From contig NC_007777.1 of assembly GCF_000013345.1 (NCBI RefSeq), positions 3,162,001 through 3,226,000 of the forward strand: 64,000 nt of DNA, read 5' to 3'. Of this stretch, positions 8,656-17,585 are shown one piece after another (positions within the stretch are counted from its first letter, which is position 1; the number at the start of each line of letters is the position of its first letter). Under the pieces are notes generated by a model. The model saw nothing but the letters and a program-made list of their open reading frames with translations. It did not search any database and was not told the origin of the DNA. The stretch is from Frankia casuarinae (GTDB taxonomy: Bacteria; Actinomycetota; Actinomycetes; Frankiales; Frankiaceae). The position numbers and the translations under genes were made by a program.

Positions 8656-9163
8656 CCCTGGGATCCCCCGCGGCACGGGGAACAGCCCACCCTCGGCCTC
8701 CGGCTCCACCACGGCGCGTCTCCCCCCTCGGCATCCACCGGGCCTCGACGACCCGCCACGAATGCTGTGCCCTCGATCGCCGCATACTTGATTGCTGTGT
8801 ACTTGATTGCTGTGTACTCGGTTCACAGACTACACCACCGTCATCGGCGACGAAAGCCACCATCCCACCCGGGTCCGACACGTCGGCCGGTGAATGCGCA
8901 GGACCTGAGCACGGTCCACGGTCCCCTGGACCGTGCCTTGCCCCCCACAACGTGGCCACCGCGCATGGACCACCGCGCATGGGACCACCGCGCATGGGAC
9001 CACCGCGCATGGGACCACCGCGCGATCATGCGGACCCGACCTCGTGAACGCTCGCGCGGGTCAGTGCTCAGGGCATCCGGGCGACACCGCCGTACCAGCT
9101 GACCTGGGCATCGGTCGGGCCGTCCGGGGTCACCTCGGCCCGCCAGCGATGGACGATCTGCAC
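8656..9163. repeat. 508-bp direct repeat, copy B
   Basis: This copy of 3202-3709 contains a duplicate of the drmA start region (about 19 codons) and leader. Its right side runs on into more of the methyltransferase fragment, so it preserves the older context on that side, whereas copy A preserves drmA. Confidence 0.93.
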
Positions 9164-9320
9164 TCCCGGCTCGACGAGCTCCAGACCGTCGAAAAAACGT
9201 TCGACTTCGGCGCGGGTACGCGTCGTGAGGGGGATCCCCCGCTGCCGGTAGACCTCGACAAGCCGTCCGGCCTCCCCCGGCGCGGCATCGGCCGTGCAGT
9301 GAGTGAACGCCAGATAGCTC
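9068..9320 (-). pseudogene. DUF574-type SAM methyltransferase, C-terminal fragment (copy B)
   Basis: About 83 codons remain: SYLAFTHCTADAAPGEAGRLVEVYRQRG...RAEVERFFDGLELVEPGVQIVHRWRAE...GGVARMP. This is the C-terminal third of the PF04672 S-adenosylmethionine-dependent methyltransferases common in actinomycetes. The SAM-binding half is missing. At about 9320 it abuts, head to head, a truncated polyprenyl synthase, so this is a deletion or recombination joint. Confidence 0.8.
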
Positions 9321-9670
9321 ATAAGACCGGCGCCATGATCGTGGCTTCGGTCGTCTCCGGTGCAGTCCTCGCGGGCGCCGACGAATCCGCCATCACCCTG
9401 CTCTCCAGCTATGGGGAGAAGATCGGGCTGGCGTTCCAGATCATCGATGACATCCTGGATGTCACGTCGACCTCCGAGCACCTCGGGAAAACCGCCCGCA
9501 AGGACATCAAGATGCGGAAGGCGACCTTTCCGCAGCTCCTTGGCCTCGACGCCTCCCGAAAACGCGCGGCCGAACTGATCGACGCGGCAAGAGCGGACCT
9601 CGCCCCGCTCGGTGACGACGCGACCCCGCTCCTTGCCCTCGCTGAATACGTCTATTCGCGATCGAGATGA
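9320..9670 (+). pseudogene. Polyprenyl diphosphate synthase, C-terminal fragment
   Basis: The frame contains HKTGAMIVASVVSGAVLAGA, the second Asp-rich motif FQIIDDILDVT and GKTARKDIKMRKATFPQLLG, all hallmarks of trans-isoprenyl diphosphate synthases (FPP/GGPP synthase type). Only about 115 residues remain. The first DDxxD motif and the N-terminal two thirds are absent, removed at the joint near 9320, so it cannot be an active enzyme. It overlaps the first Rieske gene and was evidently the first visible gene of the biosynthetic operon. Another prenyl synthase would have to supply the substrate. Confidence 0.85.
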
Positions 9671-9674
9671 GCCG

Positions 9675-10805
9675 ATGCCTGAGATACACATCAAGAACCA
9701 GAAGCCGCGGCTCGAGCCGCCAGCGGACCCCGTCCCGAAGGAGCTGGCAGCAAGCTGGTACGTCGCGCTGGCCTCCGGCGAGCTGCGCGGGCAGCCGAAG
9801 GCGTTCCAGCTGTTCGGGCGAGACGTGGTCGCCTGGCGCGAAGCGAGCGGGCGACCGGCAGTCGCGGGCCGGTACTGCCCGCACCAGGGCGCCAGCCTGG
9901 CACTGGGGGCCGTGGTCGACGGCTGCCTCCGCTGCCCCTTTCACGGCTGGCGGTTCGACAGCTCCGGCGCGTGCGTCGAGGTTCCCCGCTCCCAGCGCAT
10001 TCCCACGACGGCGCGACTCGACTCATACCCGACCATCGAGCGCTTTGGTTACATCTGGGTGTGGTACGGGACCCGCACACCACTTTTCGAGCTTCCCGGC
10101 TTCCCGGCTCTTGAGGAGGAACAGGAACACTATCTGGGGTTCCGCTACACCGACTGGACCGCCGGTCACCCCCGCCAGCTCCTTGAGAACGCGTTCGACT
10201 ACTTCCATTTTCAGACCCTCCACAGCCTGCCCCTGGACCGTGCGGAGTTCCGGGTCCTCTCCGATCCCGAGCAGGCCGCGGACAACGGTCCCCCGATCGA
10301 CAGGGAGGCCTATCTCGGGGGCTGGATGGAAGGTGTCGTGACCCCGGGGCATCCCCTTCGTCGGCCTCGGCACTGGCTGGTCGCGGCCGGCGCCACCTTC
10401 TTCACGGGGGACGCGTTCCAGCTCCTGATCGACGGGTGGCCCGGTGGCCAGCGCTACACCGGCTATGTCGGCGGCAGGGAGATCTTCAAGTACCTGATGG
10501 GAATCACCCCGACCGCGAACGGCTCGACCATCCAGCATGCCTGGACCGGCGTCCGCCGCAGCGACCGGCGCTGGCGAACCTGGCTGAACGTGGCGATGCT
10601 CATCGGGCAGAGCAGGGCCGGGACTCTCCAGGACATGCCGATCTACGACTACACTCAGGCGCACGTCGGCACGGCCAGGATGTTCTACGACACCAACCTG
10701 ATCAGGTTTCGCCGGTACTACAGGTCATGGGTGGACCGGGTGGCAGAAGGCCAGGGGGAGCCGCAGCCGGCCATGGCCCGCATCCCGGGAGCCGGCGCGT
10801 CATGA
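9675..10805 (+). CDS. Rieske non-haem iron oxygenase 1
   Basis: A 376-residue oxygenase subunit. The [2Fe-2S] Rieske motif YCPHQGAS...LRCPFHGW lies around residues 72-97. The mononuclear iron site LENAFDYFHFQTLH (D-x2-H-x4-H) is near residue 175. Such enzymes hydroxylate or desaturate lipidic or aromatic substrates using electrons from a separate reductase, which is not in the cluster. The ATG at 9675 follows the prenyl synthase stop. The gene overlaps the next oxygenase in an ATGA junction. The three Rieske proteins here resemble each other and probably arose by duplication, so sequential oxidations of one scaffold are plausible. Confidence 0.88.
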   Translation: MPEIHIKNQKPRLEPPADPVPKELAASWYVALASGELRGQPKAFQLFGRDVVAWREASGRPAVAGRYCPHQGASLALGAVVDGCLRCPFHGWRFDSSGACVEVPRSQRIPTTARLDSYPTIERFGYIWVWYGTRTPLFELPGFPALEEEQEHYLGFRYTDWTAGHPRQLLENAFDYFHFQTLHSLPLDRAEFRVLSDPEQAADNGPPIDREAYLGGWMEGVVTPGHPLRRPRHWLVAAGATFFTGDAFQLLIDGWPGGQRYTGYVGGREIFKYLMGITPTANGSTIQHAWTGVRRSDRRWRTWLNVAMLIGQSRAGTLQDMPIYDYTQAHVGTARMFYDTNLIRFRRYYRSWVDRVAEGQGEPQPAMARIPGAGAS

Positions 10806-11872
10806 CCGGAAGCATCGTGACCGGAGATCTCGTGACCGCGGAAACCGAGCCGCCGCAGCCAGGCCTGGCCGCGGGCTGGTACATCGCGCTTCCCTCCGAG
10901 GAGCTGGGAAAGCGCCGTGGCCAGCCTCTCACCCTGTTCGGCCGTGAGCTGGTCGCCTGGCGCGACGGCACGGGGCGACCTGTGATCATGCGGCGGCACT
11001 GCCCGCATCTCGGCGCCAGTCTCGCCTTCGGCAAGGTCGTGGACGGAACGCTCCGCTGCCCTTTCCATCACTGGCATTTCGACGCGGCGGGCGCGTGCAC
11101 ACACGTGCCGGGGACGGACCGGCTTCCCCGCCGTGTGGCGCGGCGGTCCTATCCGACCGACGAGCGCTACGGCTATGTCTGGGTCTGGTACGGGAACCCG
11201 GAGCCGAGTTACCCGGTGCCCGCCGTGCCCGCGCTGGCGGAGGGCCGCGAGGCCTACCTCGGCTACCAGTTCTCGCACGTGACCACCGCCTCGCCTCGAC
11301 GAGTCCTGGAAAATGCTTTCGACTGCGCTCATTTCGGCACGCTGCACCGGGTCCGGTCAGGCGGTGGCCTGAAGATAAACATTCTCACGGAACCGTCAGC
11401 AACGGCCGAAAACGGTCCGCCGATCGGCGGTGATGCCTCGATCGCCGCGGCGATGGAGACAGATATCCTCGATCTGCCGCCGACGGTCCGGGCGCTGGGT
11501 ATTCGGGCGCGGAAGTTCACTCTCCTGATCGACGGATGGCCCGGCGGCCAGCGCCTGACCTTCCTCCTGGACGGCCATGTTCTCGCCAAGGAGTTGCTTG
11601 GCATCACTCCCACGTCCGACGGCCGCACCGTCCTTCAGGGCTGGTCGCTCATCCGCCGGACGGGCAACCGGGCGCTCGACCACCTGATTCGCCTCGCCTA
11701 TCGGGCCCAGCACGAGTGGGGAACCAGGGAGGACCTCAGGATCTACCGGCACGCGAGCGACGTCGACGGCACCGTGCCGGTCACGGCCGACCACGGTGTC
11801 CTGAAGTTTCGGAAGCATTACCAGCGCTGGGTTGATGCAGCCCTTCCGGACGATCGCGCGTGCATGTCGTGA
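10802..11872 (+). CDS. Rieske non-haem iron oxygenase 2
   Basis: A 356-residue paralogue of its neighbours. The Rieske motif HCPHLGAS...LRCPFHHW and the iron-site motif LENAFDCAHFGTLH are both intact. The C-terminal KFRKHYQRWVDAAL matches RFRRYYRSWVDRV in oxygenase 1. The start overlaps the upstream stop (ATGA) and its stop overlaps the next start (GTGA), so the three oxygenases are translationally linked. The substrate is unknown. The context (prenyl synthase remnant, membrane cyclase) suggests a terpenoid. Confidence 0.88.
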   Translation: MTGSIVTGDLVTAETEPPQPGLAAGWYIALPSEELGKRRGQPLTLFGRELVAWRDGTGRPVIMRRHCPHLGASLAFGKVVDGTLRCPFHHWHFDAAGACTHVPGTDRLPRRVARRSYPTDERYGYVWVWYGNPEPSYPVPAVPALAEGREAYLGYQFSHVTTASPRRVLENAFDCAHFGTLHRVRSGGGLKINILTEPSATAENGPPIGGDASIAAAMETDILDLPPTVRALGIRARKFTLLIDGWPGGQRLTFLLDGHVLAKELLGITPTSDGRTVLQGWSLIRRTGNRALDHLIRLAYRAQHEWGTREDLRIYRHASDVDGTVPVTADHGVLKFRKHYQRWVDAALPDDRACMS

Positions 11873-12918
11873 GCGCCCCACGACAGCTGACGGAGCCCAC
11901 CGCCCGGGAAGCCCTCAACCTCGCCGCCGGCTGGTACGTCGCCATGCCGTCACGGCAGCTCGGGTCGCGCCCTCGGGCGCTCACGCTGTTCGGGCGCCCC
12001 CTCGTCGCCTGGCGGGACGCCCGCGGCGCTGCGTCGCTGATGCGACGGCACTGTCCGCACATGGGCGCCAGCCTGGCGGACGGCAGGATTGTCGACGGCC
12101 TGCTGCAGTGCCCTTTCCACGGCTGGCGTTTCGACGCCCTGGGCACCTGTCAATCGATCCCCGGCCAGGCCAGGATCCCCGCGGCCGCCTCGCGGCCGGC
12201 CTACCCGACGGTCGAACGATACGGATACCTGTGGGCCTGGTACGGAGGTCCCCACCCCCTGTATCCGCTCCCGGAACTGCCCGCCGCCTTCGACAGGCTG
12301 GGCTGGCATCGCGGCTTCCGCCTCGCCGACAGGACCAGGGCAACGGCCCGCAGAATCCTGGAGAACACCTACGACCCCGATCACCTGGTGGACCTCCACG
12401 GGCTTGAGATCGCGGGCCCGATGACCCTCCGGCTGCTCGACAGCCCGGTGGACACGGCGACCAACGGGCCGCCCATCGTGGCCGACGCCTGGTTCGGTGC
12501 CGAGCTGACCTGGCCCCGGTACATCGGGAGGACGGGTGCCATCGCCCACGCGGTCGGCGTCAATGCCGACAGCTTCCTGCTCCGCGTGGACGGATGGCCA
12601 GCGGGCCAGCGCGTCTCCTACTACTCGGACGGCGTCCTGCGGTACCAGCTCCTGCTCGCCGTCAGTCCGGTCGGGCCCAACGAAACCATTCAACATATCG
12701 CCGTCGCGGTCACGCCCGCCGCACGCGCCTGGAAGAACATAACAAAATACCTGGTTGACAGGCTTGAGGTCACCTTTGCGTCGAACCAGGATCTACCGGT
12801 GTTCGACAGCATACGAGCGGGAGACAGGCACGGAATCTATCTTGAGAGCGAGTACGGCCTGCGGGCCTTCCGCAAATACTATCAGTCCTGGGTGGACCGG
12901 GTGAGCGTCGATGCGTGA
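11869..12918 (+). CDS. Rieske non-haem iron oxygenase 3
   Basis: The third paralogue, 349 residues from the GTG at 11869, which overlaps the upstream stop (an in-frame ATG at 11860 is the alternative). The Rieske cluster is HCPHMGAS...LQCPFHGW and the iron site LENTYDPDHLVDLH keeps D-x2-H-x4-H. It is the most divergent of the three and its iron-site surroundings differ, which may mean a different regiochemistry. It overlaps the next gene by 8 bp. Confidence 0.87.
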   Translation: MSAPRQLTEPTAREALNLAAGWYVAMPSRQLGSRPRALTLFGRPLVAWRDARGAASLMRRHCPHMGASLADGRIVDGLLQCPFHGWRFDALGTCQSIPGQARIPAAASRPAYPTVERYGYLWAWYGGPHPLYPLPELPAAFDRLGWHRGFRLADRTRATARRILENTYDPDHLVDLHGLEIAGPMTLRLLDSPVDTATNGPPIVADAWFGAELTWPRYIGRTGAIAHAVGVNADSFLLRVDGWPAGQRVSYYSDGVLRYQLLLAVSPVGPNETIQHIAVAVTPAARAWKNITKYLVDRLEVTFASNQDLPVFDSIRAGDRHGIYLESEYGLRAFRKYYQSWVDRVSVDA

Positions 12919-15526
12919 CGTACGCCCGCTGCGGGAGTTGCGTTCCGGCGACCGGGACACGGTCGGCGCCAAGGCCGCCAATCTCGGCGAGCTCATATCC
13001 GCCGGCTTTCCGGTTCCCGACGGTTTCTGCCTGCCCCAGGCGGTGTATCACCGCACGGTCGGGGACAAGGTCCGCCCACTGCTTGCGCAGCTCGACGCGG
13101 CTCTTACCGAGGACGCGACAGATGACCAGATCCGACCGATCTCGGCGGCCATGCGGGCCACGGTCGAGGCCACGGACGTTCCCGCCGGGCTCGCTGCGGA
13201 TGTCGCGCAGGCCCTTGCGGCATGGCGTATCGCTGACGTCCGGGTGTCGGTCCGTTCCTCAGCGACGTGGGAGGACACCGACGCGACGAGCTTCGCCGGC
13301 CAGTATCGCAGCGAACTGGGGGTCCCGCCGGCGGCCGTGCTCGATTCCGTACGGCGTTGTTGGGGCTCGCTGTGGGAGCTTCCGGCCATCCGCTATCGGC
13401 AACGGCATGGAATTCCGCACGGTGCGGTCGGCATGTCCGTGATCGTCCAGCTGATGGCCGAGGCCGAGGCCGCCGGCGTGCTCTTCACCGTCGACCCGCG
13501 GGACGCCGCCGCCGACCGTCTGGTGATCGAGGCCACCTGGGGCTTCGGTGAGGCGCTGGTGAGTGGGAAAGTCGATCCCGACCGTTTTGACGTCGACCGG
13601 TCCGGCGCCACGCTGCGCCACGCGCACGTCGCCGACAAACGGCAGATGGTCGCGTATCCGTCGCACAGCGGTGCGGGCGGGGTCGATTTCGTCGACGTTC
13701 CGGACCAGCGACGGCGGGCACCTTCGCTCACGGCGGAGCAGGTTGCCGAGCTGGCCAGCCTCGGCCGCGCGATCGAAACCCATTTCGGTGCCCCTCAGGA
13801 CGTCGAATGGGCCGTTTCCGGAACGACTCTCACGATTCTGCAGGCCCGTCCCATCAGGCTGCCGGCCGCCGATGAGCCACCGCCGCCCGCGGCCGACTGG
13901 ACAAGTCCGATCGAGGGCGCCTGGTGGGCGCGGATAAGCATCTGTGATTCGTGGCTGCCCGAACCGCTCTCGCCGCTTTTCGCGTCGACTCTTTTCCCGT
14001 GCCTGGTCCGGCACTGGCAGCGGAACTGGGCCGGACCGGACTCCGCCCAACGCAACAACCGGCTGCTGCCCACACCGATGACGGGCGTCATCAACGGCTT
14101 CGCCTACCTGCGCTTCGACTATCACCTGAACCGGTATCCCCGACACGCCGCAGCCATGGTGCTTCGATTCTTCCGGTTCCATCTCGGCCCGCTGCGCAGG
14201 CAGTGGCAGCGGGGCATCCTGCCGCGCCACTCCGAACGCATCGAGGCGGCCAACCGTCGGGACCTCACCCGCCTGGACAACAACGAGCTGCTCGGGCTGA
14301 TCGACGGGGTGCAAGAACTCAGCGGACGCTACTGGGGGATCATCGGCGGTCTGGCCTGGTACTGGAACGTATCGGAATGGCTCCTGGCAACCGTCTATCC
14401 CTGGGTCGCCAGGGCTGGTACGGGCGCGGGACTTCCGATCGGCCCCGGACCCCTGCTGCAGGGCTACCCGAGCCGCACTCTCGACGTCGAACTGGAGCTC
14501 GCGGAGCTCGCGCGCCATGACGCCGACGGGGCCGAGTACACGGCCGAGTTCGAGCGGTTCATCGGCCGGCAGGGCCACCAAGTGTACAGCCTCGACTTCG
14601 CCAGCCCGACCCCCGCCGAGGACCCCGAAGTCTTCAGGGCAACCATCGAAGCGTACCGGAGCGGAACGCGTCAGCAACCGCAGGAACGAATCGACGCGCT
14701 GGCCGCGCAACGGGAGGACCGGCTACGGACGATAAGAAAGGCCCTCCGGTTCGCGCCGGTGAGACGCGGCGTCCTCCACCTGCTTCTGCGGTGGAACCTC
14801 CGTCAGGGCCGGCTCCGGGACGAGGTTCTTTTTCACTTCACCCGTGGCTGGCCGGTGCTGCGCCGGGCGTACCTCGAACTCGGTCGCCGGCTGGTGGCGG
14901 CAGGCGTCCTGACTGAGCCCGACGATGTCTTCTACCTCACCGGTGACCAGGTGAAACGGCAGCTTGCCGCGCTTGACACCGGCGTGGCCGGCGACGACCT
15001 CACCAGCGTCGTCCACGAGCGGCGCCGGCTCCGCGAACAACAACGCCTGCTCAGCCCGCCGATACAGGTCCCGCAGGACGCCCGGATCTTCCTCGGCAGG
15101 AGGGACGTCACCGCCCTGGCAGTTTTCGGCCCCCGTCCGAGAGGGGCCGAGGATGACGGGCTGCGAGGCTCTCCCGTCAGCCCCGGTCGAGCCACAGCAC
15201 CGGCCCGCAGAATAAGTTCCACCGACGACTTCGGCCGGCTACGGCCCGGCGAGATCCTAGTCGCCCCTCATCTCACGCCAGCCTGGTCGCCACTGCTTTC
15301 CATCGCGGCTGGTGTGGTAACAGATACCGGCGGCGCGCTGTCGCATGGCTCGATCGTCGCGCGTGAGTACGGAGTTCCCGCGGTTATGGGAGTTCACGGC
15401 GCGACCCACATTATCCAGGATGGCCAGGTCGTTACGGTTGACGGCGATCGGGGTCTCGTACTCCTGCAAGGAGTTGAACGTGGCGGCAGACTCTCCGCTC
15501 AGCAGCTGGACGCCTCCCCTCGATAA
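12911..15526 (+). CDS. PEP-synthase/rifampin-phosphotransferase-like dikinase
   Basis: An 871-residue three-part protein. The ATP-grasp domain (about 1-320) shows GAKAANLGELISAGFPVPDGFCL and VSVRSSATWEDTDATSFAGQY. A middle region of about 450 residues follows, and a C-terminal swivelling domain carries GGALSHGSIVAREYGVPAVMG with the phosphohistidine near residue 813. Length and order match rifampin phosphotransferase (about 867 residues, His near 825) better than PEP synthase, because the TIM-barrel pyruvate domain is not seen. Known relatives transfer the ATP beta-phosphate to a small-molecule hydroxyl. Inference: it may phosphorylate an oxidised intermediate made by the adjacent Rieske enzymes. 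Confidence 0.8.
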   Translation: MRDVRPLRELRSGDRDTVGAKAANLGELISAGFPVPDGFCLPQAVYHRTVGDKVRPLLAQLDAALTEDATDDQIRPISAAMRATVEATDVPAGLAADVAQALAAWRIADVRVSVRSSATWEDTDATSFAGQYRSELGVPPAAVLDSVRRCWGSLWELPAIRYRQRHGIPHGAVGMSVIVQLMAEAEAAGVLFTVDPRDAAADRLVIEATWGFGEALVSGKVDPDRFDVDRSGATLRHAHVADKRQMVAYPSHSGAGGVDFVDVPDQRRRAPSLTAEQVAELASLGRAIETHFGAPQDVEWAVSGTTLTILQARPIRLPAADEPPPPAADWTSPIEGAWWARISICDSWLPEPLSPLFASTLFPCLVRHWQRNWAGPDSAQRNNRLLPTPMTGVINGFAYLRFDYHLNRYPRHAAAMVLRFFRFHLGPLRRQWQRGILPRHSERIEAANRRDLTRLDNNELLGLIDGVQELSGRYWGIIGGLAWYWNVSEWLLATVYPWVARAGTGAGLPIGPGPLLQGYPSRTLDVELELAELARHDADGAEYTAEFERFIGRQGHQVYSLDFASPTPAEDPEVFRATIEAYRSGTRQQPQERIDALAAQREDRLRTIRKALRFAPVRRGVLHLLLRWNLRQGRLRDEVLFHFTRGWPVLRRAYLELGRRLVAAGVLTEPDDVFYLTGDQVKRQLAALDTGVAGDDLTSVVHERRRLREQQRLLSPPIQVPQDARIFLGRRDVTALAVFGPRPRGAEDDGLRGSPVSPGRATAPARRISSTDDFGRLRPGEILVAPHLTPAWSPLLSIAAGVVTDTGGALSHGSIVAREYGVPAVMGVHGATHIIQDGQVVTVDGDRGLVLLQGVERGGRLSAQQLDASPR

Positions 15527-16028
15527 CTCGGTCACCCTCCGGGCAGCCTATGAACGGATGCCGGGCTACGAGGCCGACGCGATCCCAAGATATGTTCGGC
15601 TGCTGGAGAACCCCGCGAGCCCGATCGCTCTGGCCGGAGCCGTCGACCTGTTCGGCCACGACTGCATCCACATCCTGTTGGGCCGGGGGATGCGTCCGCG
15701 AGACGAAGCCTTCGTCATCGGGGTAACCATGGGTGCCAGCGGCGAACTCAGATCCTGGCAGTACCACGCCTACCTCTTCTGCAGCCGGTATCTGTTCCGC
15801 GGGCCCTACCGCTTCGGTCCGTTCGAACGGACAATCTTCCAGCTCGGTGTCAGATTTGCGCAGGCTACCGGAATCCGTCCGCTGCACTGCGTCGGCTGGC
15901 GACAGCAGCTAGACCGAACGCTCGGCGACCTCCGATCGGACCTGCGGATCGACCTGCGGAACCTGACGACGGTATGGGAGATGGAGCAGCTGATGGCCGA
16001 TTCCGCGGCCCTGCCCTTCGCCACGTAG
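15480..16028 (+). CDS. COQ4-like protein with HDxxHx11E motif
   Basis: 182 residues. The segment GHDCIHILLGRGMRPRDEAFVIG contains H-D-x2-H-x11-E, the zinc-ligand signature of COQ4, the ubiquinone-biosynthesis protein. The remaining helical sequence and length also fit. The GTG at 15480 is chosen because AAGGAG lies 6 nt upstream. The gene overlaps the dikinase gene by 47 bp, so it belongs to the operon. In quinone biosynthesis COQ4 acts on the head group of a prenylated aromatic ring. Here it may act on a related prenylated or terpenoid substrate, which is inference. Confidence 0.65.
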   Translation: MAADSPLSSWTPPLDNSVTLRAAYERMPGYEADAIPRYVRLLENPASPIALAGAVDLFGHDCIHILLGRGMRPRDEAFVIGVTMGASGELRSWQYHAYLFCSRYLFRGPYRFGPFERTIFQLGVRFAQATGIRPLHCVGWRQQLDRTLGDLRSDLRIDLRNLTTVWEMEQLMADSAALPFAT

Positions 16029-16083
16029 CCGGGCCGGCGTGTCACCGGCCTTCGGAGAGCCGATCTAGGCGGGGAAGGAAGAC

Positions 16084-17091
16084 ATGGTTACCTTCAGGAT
16101 CGGTGCCGGTGCCCTGCGCCGGCTCGAGCTCGCCTTCAAGATCGTCTGCTTGTCCGGCATCGCCATTGCCCTGGTCTGGTTCCTTCGTGGTCTGGACGTC
16201 ACCACGTTCCGGGAGAGCATCGAGGATGCGTCGCCGGTGCCCCTGCTGCTGGCCTTCGGTACCAACCTTCTGGTCCAGTACCTGCGGGCCGCCGGCTGGC
16301 GGGCGATGCTCGCGCCGCGGCACGGGATTTCCCTGCGTCGCCTGGTCCGTCTCGAACTGACGGCCCAGGCTGCGTCGACGATCTCGCCGGCGCAGGGCGG
16401 CGAGATCGTCCGCGCGTGGATGCTGAAGCGGGACTGTGGCGTCCCCGCCTCGACATCCGGCGCGCTCCTCGTTCTGGAGAAACTGTTCGGCTCGCTCGCC
16501 ATGGTCGTTCTGGTGGTCGGGACTCCATGGCTGATACCGGGACTGCCCTGGTGGGTGATCGTCGCACCGTTCCTGTTCGGGGCGGTCATCTGCGTGCTGC
16601 TGCTCGTCCTTGTCCTGTTCGCGCGGCATCCGCGCGATGCGCAGCAGAGCACCTTCGTCCAGCGGGTGGCCGACGGTATGTATGTGCTGAGAAACCCCCG
16701 GCGCATGCTTGTGATCTTCTCGTTCGCGGTCCTAGGTGAGCTGGTCGACCTCGTCGCCGTGATCCTGGTGATACACGCGCTCGACATACACCTCTCCCTT
16801 GCCGAGTCCGTGCTCGTCCTGTTCCTGATTGATCTCATGAACCTGATACCCGCCGGCCCCGGCCAGTTCGGCAGTTTCGAGATCGCCGCGGTTTCCGCCG
16901 TCGAGCTGTTTCCGGTACGGCCCGAGCCGGCCCTTGCGTTTGCCCTGCTCTTCCACCTACAGCAGCAGATTCCGCAGCTTGTGATCGGGCTGCCTTTTCT
17001 CGTCCGGGTTCCGTTTGGTAGGATACGACGAGAGCCGGTCGGGACGCGAGACGACGAGTTTTCGGTCGCAAGTCCAGAAGGCCAAAGCTGA
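16084..17091 (+). CDS. UPF0104/lysylphosphatidylglycerol-synthase-like membrane protein
   Basis: 335 residues with about eight hydrophobic segments. The family signature is AQAASTISPAQGGEIVRAWMLKR and, later, LIDLMNLIPAGPGQFGSFE. This membrane family (YbhN/AglD/MprF flippase region) is associated with lipid or prenyl-lipid translocation. A GGAAGGAAG ribosome site precedes the ATG. It follows the COQ4-like gene by 55 bp on the same strand. In this operon it may move or bind a lipophilic product; no substrate can be deduced. Confidence 0.8.
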   Translation: MVTFRIGAGALRRLELAFKIVCLSGIAIALVWFLRGLDVTTFRESIEDASPVPLLLAFGTNLLVQYLRAAGWRAMLAPRHGISLRRLVRLELTAQAASTISPAQGGEIVRAWMLKRDCGVPASTSGALLVLEKLFGSLAMVVLVVGTPWLIPGLPWWVIVAPFLFGAVICVLLLVLVLFARHPRDAQQSTFVQRVADGMYVLRNPRRMLVIFSFAVLGELVDLVAVILVIHALDIHLSLAESVLVLFLIDLMNLIPAGPGQFGSFEIAAVSAVELFPVRPEPALAFALLFHLQQQIPQLVIGLPFLVRVPFGRIRREPVGTRDDEFSVASPEGQS

Positions 17092-17136
17092 GCGCGAGCC
17101 CGGTCTTGTCGGCAAAGATTCGGACCGGAGGTCAGA

Positions 17137-17457
17137 GTGCGTTGGCTCCTGCTGCTCGGAGCGATCGGATCAGAGGTGATCGCCACCTCGGCGCTCAAAA
17201 TGAGCGACGGGCTCAGCCGCCTGACGCCCACCGTCATCGTCGGCGTCGGCTATCTGGCCGCTTTTATCCTGCTCGGAAAAGCGATCAAGCAGCTGGAGGT
17301 GAGTACCGCCTATGCGATCTGGTCCGGGCTGGGAACCGCGGCGATCTGTCTCATCGGTGCCTTCGCATTCGGCGAGTCGTTGACCGCGGCGAAGACAGTC
17401 GGAGTGCTGCTCGTTATCGGGGGCGTCGTAGTACTCAATCTCGCGGGTGCCAGCTGA
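17137..17457 (+). CDS. Small multidrug resistance (SMR) transporter
   Basis: 106 residues and four membrane spans, the EmrE/QacE architecture. The membrane-embedded glutamate essential for proton-coupled export is present at residue 13 (GAIGSEVIATSALK), as are the conserved AYAIWSGLGTA and GVVVLNL segments. The GTG start is 45 bp after the flippase-like gene. Inference: export of the cluster product or of a toxic intermediate. Confidence 0.88.
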   Translation: MRWLLLLGAIGSEVIATSALKMSDGLSRLTPTVIVGVGYLAAFILLGKAIKQLEVSTAYAIWSGLGTAAICLIGAFAFGESLTAAKTVGVLLVIGGVVVLNLAGAS

Positions 17458-17585
17458 GGCCGTCCCGTCCAGCGCCCTCGGTCACGTCTGGCAACCTCGT
17501 CGTGGCTGGCCCGCACGAAGACAACAACTGCCACCTTCCAGGCGGCGCGATGCCGTGAGTGCCACGAGGAGAGTGTTCTCACGCG

